DNA of 64,000 nucleotides from Klebsiella huaxiensis. GTDB lineage: Bacteria > Pseudomonadota > Gammaproteobacteria > Enterobacterales > Enterobacteriaceae. The DNA lies in the NCBI RefSeq assembly GCF_003261575.2, contig NZ_CP036175.1, positions 1,488,001-1,552,000 on the forward strand, read 5' to 3'. The notes below the pieces were generated by a model. It saw nothing but the letters and a program-made list of their open reading frames with translations, had not been told where the DNA came from and did no database searches. Below are positions 60,197-64,000 of this stretch, piece after piece; within the stretch, counting starts at the first letter, position 1, and each line of letters starts with the position of its first letter. A program made the position numbers and the translations under genes.

Positions 60197-61381
60197 TTAA
60201 AACTGGCTTTGCTGCAGGTAGCGCCAGGCGTACTGTGCGTACAGCTCGGCACCGCTTTTCATCACCTGCTCATCGATATTAAAGCAGCCGTGATGGTGCG
60301 CGTAATCGCTACCTTTCTCTTTGTTACCTGAGCCGAGCAGCGCGAAGGCACCGGGGATATTCTCCATATAAAAACTGAAATCTTCTCCACCGGTGGTCGG
60401 CTTTTCGTTGAAAAGAACCTTGTCGCCAAACGCATCGCGGATAACCGACTGCGCCAGCAGCGCGCTGCGCTCCTCGTTGATCACCGGCAGCGTACCGTAG
60501 CAGTAGTCAACCTGAGCCGTCGCGCCGTAGACTGCGGCGGTATGCTCTGCATAGCGGGTAATCGCCGCCTCCAGACGTTGACGCGCTTCAATGCTGAAGC
60601 AGCGCACGGTGCCATCAAGAACGGCGTTCTCAGCGATGACGTTAAAGCGCGTGCCGACGTCCATTCTGCCGATGGTTACCACGGCGGACTCCAGCGGCGA
60701 GGTTTCACGCGCCACGATGGCCTGGAGATTCATCACAAATGCAGAAGCGACAACGGCGGCATCGACGCACGCTTCTGGCATCGAGCCGTGACCGCCGCGG
60801 CCACGAAACGTTACTTTCAGCAAATCCGCCGAGGCAAAGGATGAGCCGACGTTGCAGGATATTTTGCCGGATGGCGTACCCGACCAGATATGCATCCCAA
60901 AAACGTTATCCACGTTGTCGATAGCCCCCTGCTTAATCATCGCCTTTGCACCTTCAGCGATCTCTTCCGCAGGCTGAAAGATCAGACGTACGTTGCCTAC
61001 CAGCTGCTCGCGGATTTCATATAACGCGTGGGCAGCGGTCAGTAGCATAGCGGTATGGGAATCATGGCCGCAGGCATGCATTTTTCCCGTCGTTTGCGAT
61101 TTGTAGTCGAGCTGATCGTTGAGCTCCAGCACCGGCAAAGCGTCCATATCGGCGCGCAGGGCCACGGTTTTACCCGGCTGACCGCCGATGATATCGGCGA
61201 TAATGCCTGTCGGATGGGTACGGCGGTATGGAATACCGATGGCTTCCAGTTCAGCGGCGACGCGATCGGTGGTGCGCTTCTCCTCCCACGGCAGCTCAGG
61301 ATGGGCGTGCAGGTCGCGACGAAAAGCGATCATCGCCGGTTCTTCTCTGGCGATAATCTCGGTAATGGCAGGGTTAATCAT
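60197..61381 (-). CDS. M20-family amidohydrolase (N-acyl amino acid / hippurate hydrolase type)
   Basis: A 394-residue zinc peptidase-family hydrolase. Metal and catalytic motifs are A-C-G-H-D-S-H-T-A-M-L, Q-P-A-E-E, and G-H-G-S-M-P-E with the dimerisation domain. Such enzymes split N-acyl amino acids, hippurate or auxin conjugates; the substrate is not evident. ATG 61381 (M-I-N-P-A-I) has GGAG 6 bases before it; an ATG at 61393 is possible. It follows the membrane gene by 35 bases, so they form an operon. I do not recall it between sseA and yfhM in K-12. Confidence 0.88.
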   Translation of the reverse strand: MINPAITEIIAREEPAMIAFRRDLHAHPELPWEEKRTTDRVAAELEAIGIPYRRTHPTGIIADIIGGQPGKTVALRADMDALPVLELNDQLDYKSQTTGKMHACGHDSHTAMLLTAAHALYEIREQLVGNVRLIFQPAEEIAEGAKAMIKQGAIDNVDNVFGMHIWSGTPSGKISCNVGSSFASADLLKVTFRGRGGHGSMPEACVDAAVVASAFVMNLQAIVARETSPLESAVVTIGRMDVGTRFNVIAENAVLDGTVRCFSIEARQRLEAAITRYAEHTAAVYGATAQVDYCYGTLPVINEERSALLAQSVIRDAFGDKVLFNEKPTTGGEDFSFYMENIPGAFALLGSGNKEKGSDYAHHHGCFNIDEQVMKSGAELYAQYAWRYLQQSQF

Positions 61382-61416
61382 CAATGGCTCCATAATTTGC
61401 TAAAAATTCAACGCGC

Positions 61417-62628
61417 TCAACCAGCGATCGGTGTCAGGTAACCGACCAGTATTCCAGCCAATACCACCGAAACCATGGTGACGGAGACGAACCCGCCCAC
61501 CAGCATCGGGCCCAGCATATGGTGGGTCAACATCTGGCGCTCTTTTTCATCGTGGGTGAGGGCGTTGATGGCCTCGTTGGTAATAATATAGTCGGCGGGA
61601 AAACCGTACAGCGCGGTCAGAGAGATGGCGAATGCCATCGGGCCGCTGACGCCAAGCAGTTTCCCAACCAGCCAGGAGACGATAAACATGCCGATAACCG
61701 CCGTGGCGATTAATACTACCATCGGGAAAAGCAGGCGCAGCAGCATCTCCGGGGTCGCTTTATTCAGCGTATCAAAGATAAATAGCATCAATCCCATAAT
61801 GGCGAAGCCGAAGCCGTTGGCCTTATGCAGCGTGTGTTTTTCGAGGAAGCCCAGCGAAGTAAATACCACGCCAAAAAACAGACACAGTACAAATGGGCTG
61901 ATGTTCACTATTGGCCTGGCAAGGTCGGCAACAAACCAGGCCAGACAGCCGACCAGCGCCAGGCGCAGGAATTTGAAGTAGTTGCTGTTATAGCTGCCAG
62001 GGATTTTACTGAACAGGCGCGGCATTTTCTCTTCCCCGACGGCGAGCATAGCGTGCTCGTCCGGGACGTCATCATGGTGGTGCTCACCGCTGCGGTAGCG
62101 GGCCAGCAGCGTTTTGCCTTCGCGTTGTAACATGATGGCGGTTAGAGGATATCCGGCGAATCCTTGCATCACGTAAACCAATATGGCAAAAACCGATAGA
62201 TCAACCAGACCGGCGTTGCTTGCACCTTGCGACATAATCAGCGATGAGACGATACCGCCGACCAGCGGAGGAATGGTGACCAGCGCGGTGTTGCGGTCGA
62301 ACATCACCATACATACCGCAAAAACGGCGGCCGTTATTCCGGCGATACCTGCGAGGGAGATAACCACGGTTTTCCACTGCTGGGCCAGCTCTTTAAGCGA
62401 CAGCAGGGTGCCCATATTCGTGATTAATAAATACATCAGCATTATGGCAACAGGGGTGCCTATCCCAGCACGGCTGATAATATCCGCAGGGAAAAATGTC
62501 CAGTAACCAATCAGAAACAAAACTGCGCAGACAAATACCGAAGGGATCCAGGCTTTTGTGCGGGTAGAAACAACGTCGCCGATATAAAGAATTAAAACAA
62601 TAATCGACAGTGCGACCATTTGTGACAT
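61417..62628 (-). CDS. Polytopic inner-membrane protein, probable transporter, family unresolved
   Basis: A 403-residue protein with about 11-12 hydrophobic segments. A central cytoplasmic loop has H-H-H-D-D-V-P-D-E-H. Two glycine/serine-rich membrane loops are seen (V-G-G-I-V-S-S-L-I-M-S-Q-G-A-S-N-A-G and F-A-I-S-L-T-A-L-Y-G-F-P-A-D-Y). The inverted hairpin look recalls GltS-like carriers, but I cannot assign a family. First gene of the pair with the M20 amidohydrolase, suggesting uptake of its substrate. GGAAG precedes the ATG. Confidence 0.75.
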   Translation of the reverse strand: MSQMVALSIIVLILYIGDVVSTRTKAWIPSVFVCAVLFLIGYWTFFPADIISRAGIGTPVAIMLMYLLITNMGTLLSLKELAQQWKTVVISLAGIAGITAAVFAVCMVMFDRNTALVTIPPLVGGIVSSLIMSQGASNAGLVDLSVFAILVYVMQGFAGYPLTAIMLQREGKTLLARYRSGEHHHDDVPDEHAMLAVGEEKMPRLFSKIPGSYNSNYFKFLRLALVGCLAWFVADLARPIVNISPFVLCLFFGVVFTSLGFLEKHTLHKANGFGFAIMGLMLFIFDTLNKATPEMLLRLLFPMVVLIATAVIGMFIVSWLVGKLLGVSGPMAFAISLTALYGFPADYIITNEAINALTHDEKERQMLTHHMLGPMLVGGFVSVTMVSVVLAGILVGYLTPIAG

Positions 62629-62751
62629 AAATAACTTCCATATTATTTATCCCATATATGTTTATGGGACGGGTGGATATTGTGTTGTCAGGTAACTGCG
62701 GAACGCGCAGATAATATCTTCGCCAGGGAGATAATTTATGCTTTAGAGGCG

Positions 62752-62765
62752 TTGATATATATCAA
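62752..62765. promoter_or_regulatory. FNR-like palindrome upstream of the permease-amidohydrolase pair
   Basis: TTGATATATATCAA is a perfect FNR consensus (TTGAT-N4-ATCAA), centred 131 bp upstream of the permease ATG. I found no convincing -10 box at the class II distance on the minus strand. A role toward yfhM, about 400 bp the other way, is less likely. Confidence 0.5.
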
Positions 62766-62793
62766 TTAATTGAAAATGCGAGATTTGTCAATT

Positions 62794-62920
62794 TATACTC
62801 GTCATACTTCAAGTTGCATATGCGTTGGCCACGTTCATTCACCCCAGTCACTTACCCGAGTAAGCTCCTGGGGATTCGCGCACTTGCCGCCTTCCTGCAA
62901 CTCGAATTATTTAGGGTATA
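62794..62920. repeat. ERIC element 3 (upstream of yfhM)
   Basis: About 127 bp with inverted ends TATAC/GTATA. The core CACCCCAGTCACTTACC and GTAAGCTCCTGGGGATTC is nearly identical to the published ERIC primer regions, the best consensus copy of the three here. It lies between the FNR-like palindrome and yfhM. Confidence 0.95.
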
Positions 62921-63157
62921 TATAGGTTTGCTTTGGATAGATACTCAGAATAACAAGACAGCAATAAATTCCTTTTTCAGAGGAAGTAAGAAAAATCCTG
63001 GGTTAGCCTATTTGACTAATTCATGAATCCTGATGCTCAGTTCAGAGGTCTCTTTTGCCGGACATTGTTAACGAGCGTGCTATTGGTAATTCTGCCGTTC
63101 ACGCATAATAATGAGTTCACTGAATGTATCTGGCCCTCGGGCCGAGGGGTTAGAAGG

Positions 63158-64000
63158 ATGAAACCATTTCGTTTGGCGGCGCTATCTCTGGCGCTACTTA
63201 CTGCGTTATCGTTGACCGGCTGCGATGACAGCGGCAAACCACAGGCGGCTGCCCCAGCGGCCTCCACGGCGGCGGATAAAGACAATGCGAAACCGGACAG
63301 TGCCCAGTTGGCGGCGCTGGCGGAAAAAAGCCAAGGCAAAGCGCTAACGCTGCTGGATGCCTCGGAAGTGCAGCTCGAAGGCGCGGCGACGCTGGTGCTG
63401 ACTTTTTCTGTCCCTTTACAGCCGGATCAGGATTTCTCCCGCAGCGTACATCTGGTCGACAAAAAGAGCGGCAAAGTCGACGGTGCCTGGGAGCTGGCGC
63501 CAAATCTTAAAGAGCTACGGTTGCGCCATCTGGAGCCAAAACGTGAGCTGATTGTTTCGGTGGACCCAACCCTGGCGGCGCTGAATAAAGCGACTTTTGA
63601 CAGCAGCTTCGAAAAAACCATTACCACCCGCGATATTGCCCCAAGCATTGGTTTTGCCAGCCGTGGCTCGCTACTGCCGGGGAAAGTCGTTGCCGGACTA
63701 CCGGTGATGGCGCTGAATGTCGATAACGTCGATGTGAACTTTTTCCGCATCAAACCGGAATCACTCTCCGCTTTTGTCAGCCAGTGGGAATACCGTAATT
63801 CGCTGAGCAACTGGGAGTCGGATGAGCTGCTGAAGATGGCCGATTTGGTCTATACCGGCCGTTTCGACCTTAACCCGGCGCGCAATACGCGCGAAAAATT
63901 ACTGCTGCCGCTGGCGGATATCAAGCCTCTGCAAGAGCCGGGCGTCTATATTGCGGTGATGAATCAGGCGGGCCACTATAACTACAGCAACGCCGCGACG
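63158..64000 (+). CDS. yfhM: Bacterial alpha-2-macroglobulin lipoprotein YfhM (5' part, runs off window)
   Basis: The frame is open from ATG 63158 to the window end, giving 281 codons. The signal peptide ends in the lipobox S-L-T-G-C, with Cys near residue 22 and Asp-Asp after it, which favours inner-membrane retention. The start and following sequence fit E. coli YfhM (ECAM), a very large protease-trapping alpha-2-macroglobulin usually followed by pbpC. The thioester region lies beyond the window. AAGGA precedes the ATG, and a small hairpin (CCCTC/GAGGG, 63134-63148) lies just before. Confidence 0.9.
   Translation, partial: MKPFRLAALSLALLTALSLTGCDDSGKPQAAAPAASTAADKDNAKPDSAQLAALAEKSQGKALTLLDASEVQLEGAATLVLTFSVPLQPDQDFSRSVHLVDKKSGKVDGAWELAPNLKELRLRHLEPKRELIVSVDPTLAALNKATFDSSFEKTITTRDIAPSIGFASRGSLLPGKVVAGLPVMALNVDNVDVNFFRIKPESLSAFVSQWEYRNSLSNWESDELLKMADLVYTGRFDLNPARNTREKLLLPLADIKPLQEPGVYIAVMNQAGHYNYSNAAT

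Noticed and set aside
1..64000. CRISPR arrays, tRNA/rRNA genes, insertion sequences or prophage genes
   Set aside because: No regularly spaced direct repeats, no tRNA cloverleaf, no transposase or integrase motif and no phage structural protein were seen in any frame.

Overview
This is a 64 kb chromosomal window from a gamma-proteobacterium of the family Enterobacteriaceae. Gene order follows the E. coli K-12 backbone almost continuously: ung, grcA, srmB, trmN, nadB, rpoE-rseABC, lepAB, rnc-era-recO-pdxJ-acpS, yfhL, yfhH, pgpC, tadA, mltF, purL, glmY, glrK-qseG-glrR, glnB, hmp, glyA, the yph cluster, hcaT, csiE, suhB, trmJ, isc/hsc, pepB, sseB, sseA and yfhM. The proteins are close to, but clearly diverged from, those of E. 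coli. Three ERIC repeats and several genes not recalled from this part of K-12 suggest a Klebsiella/Raoultella/Enterobacter-like relative. The species cannot be fixed by reading alone. No rRNA, tRNA, insertion sequence, prophage or CRISPR array was seen.

Region 1 (1-14.7 kb) is housekeeping: anaerobic glycyl-radical rescue (grcA with a textbook FNR site pair), RNA helicase, tRNA methylation, NAD synthesis, the sigma-E envelope-stress operon with an upstream overlapping leader ORF, EF4 and signal peptidase I, then RNase III, Era, RecO, PdxJ and AcpS. An ERIC element sits between era and recO and ends on the recO start codon.

Region 2 (14.7-33.4 kb) starts with a LysR regulator, an OFA-type MFS transporter and a ketopantoate-reductase-like enzyme placed between yfhL and yfhH, where E. 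coli has none. It continues with backbone genes. The GlmY small RNA gene has three GlrR half-site pairs and a sigma-54 promoter, and is followed by the GlrK-QseG-GlrR system that controls it. A 145-bp near-full-length palindromic repeat forms almost the whole glnB leader.

Region 3 (33.4-49.4 kb) is the accessory part. A complete yph sugar-uptake cluster (ROK repressor, DUF5107-TPR protein, ABC importer, zinc dehydrogenase, mutarotase) is arranged differently from E. coli: yphA lies next to glyA, and the hca catabolic genes are missing between yphB and hcaT. After csiE comes a set not expected from K-12: a DUF1007 periplasmic protein, a NicO-type nickel/cobalt transporter, and a membrane protein that looks like a degenerate NicO paralogue stripped of its metal-binding elements.

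Region 4 (49.4-64 kb) holds suhB, trmJ and the full iron-sulfur assembly operon iscRSUA-hscBA-fdx-iscX, led by IscR type-1 sites. It continues with pepB (behind a second ERIC), sseB and sseA. An M20 amidohydrolase and polytopic membrane protein pair follows, then a third ERIC and the 5' part of the alpha-2-macroglobulin gene yfhM, which runs off the window.

The strongest candidates for new biology are the NicO-like paralogue set, the amidohydrolase/permease pair with its FNR-like palindrome, the LysR-MFS-PanE cassette, and repeat elements placed exactly at start codons or leaders (recO, glnB, pepB).
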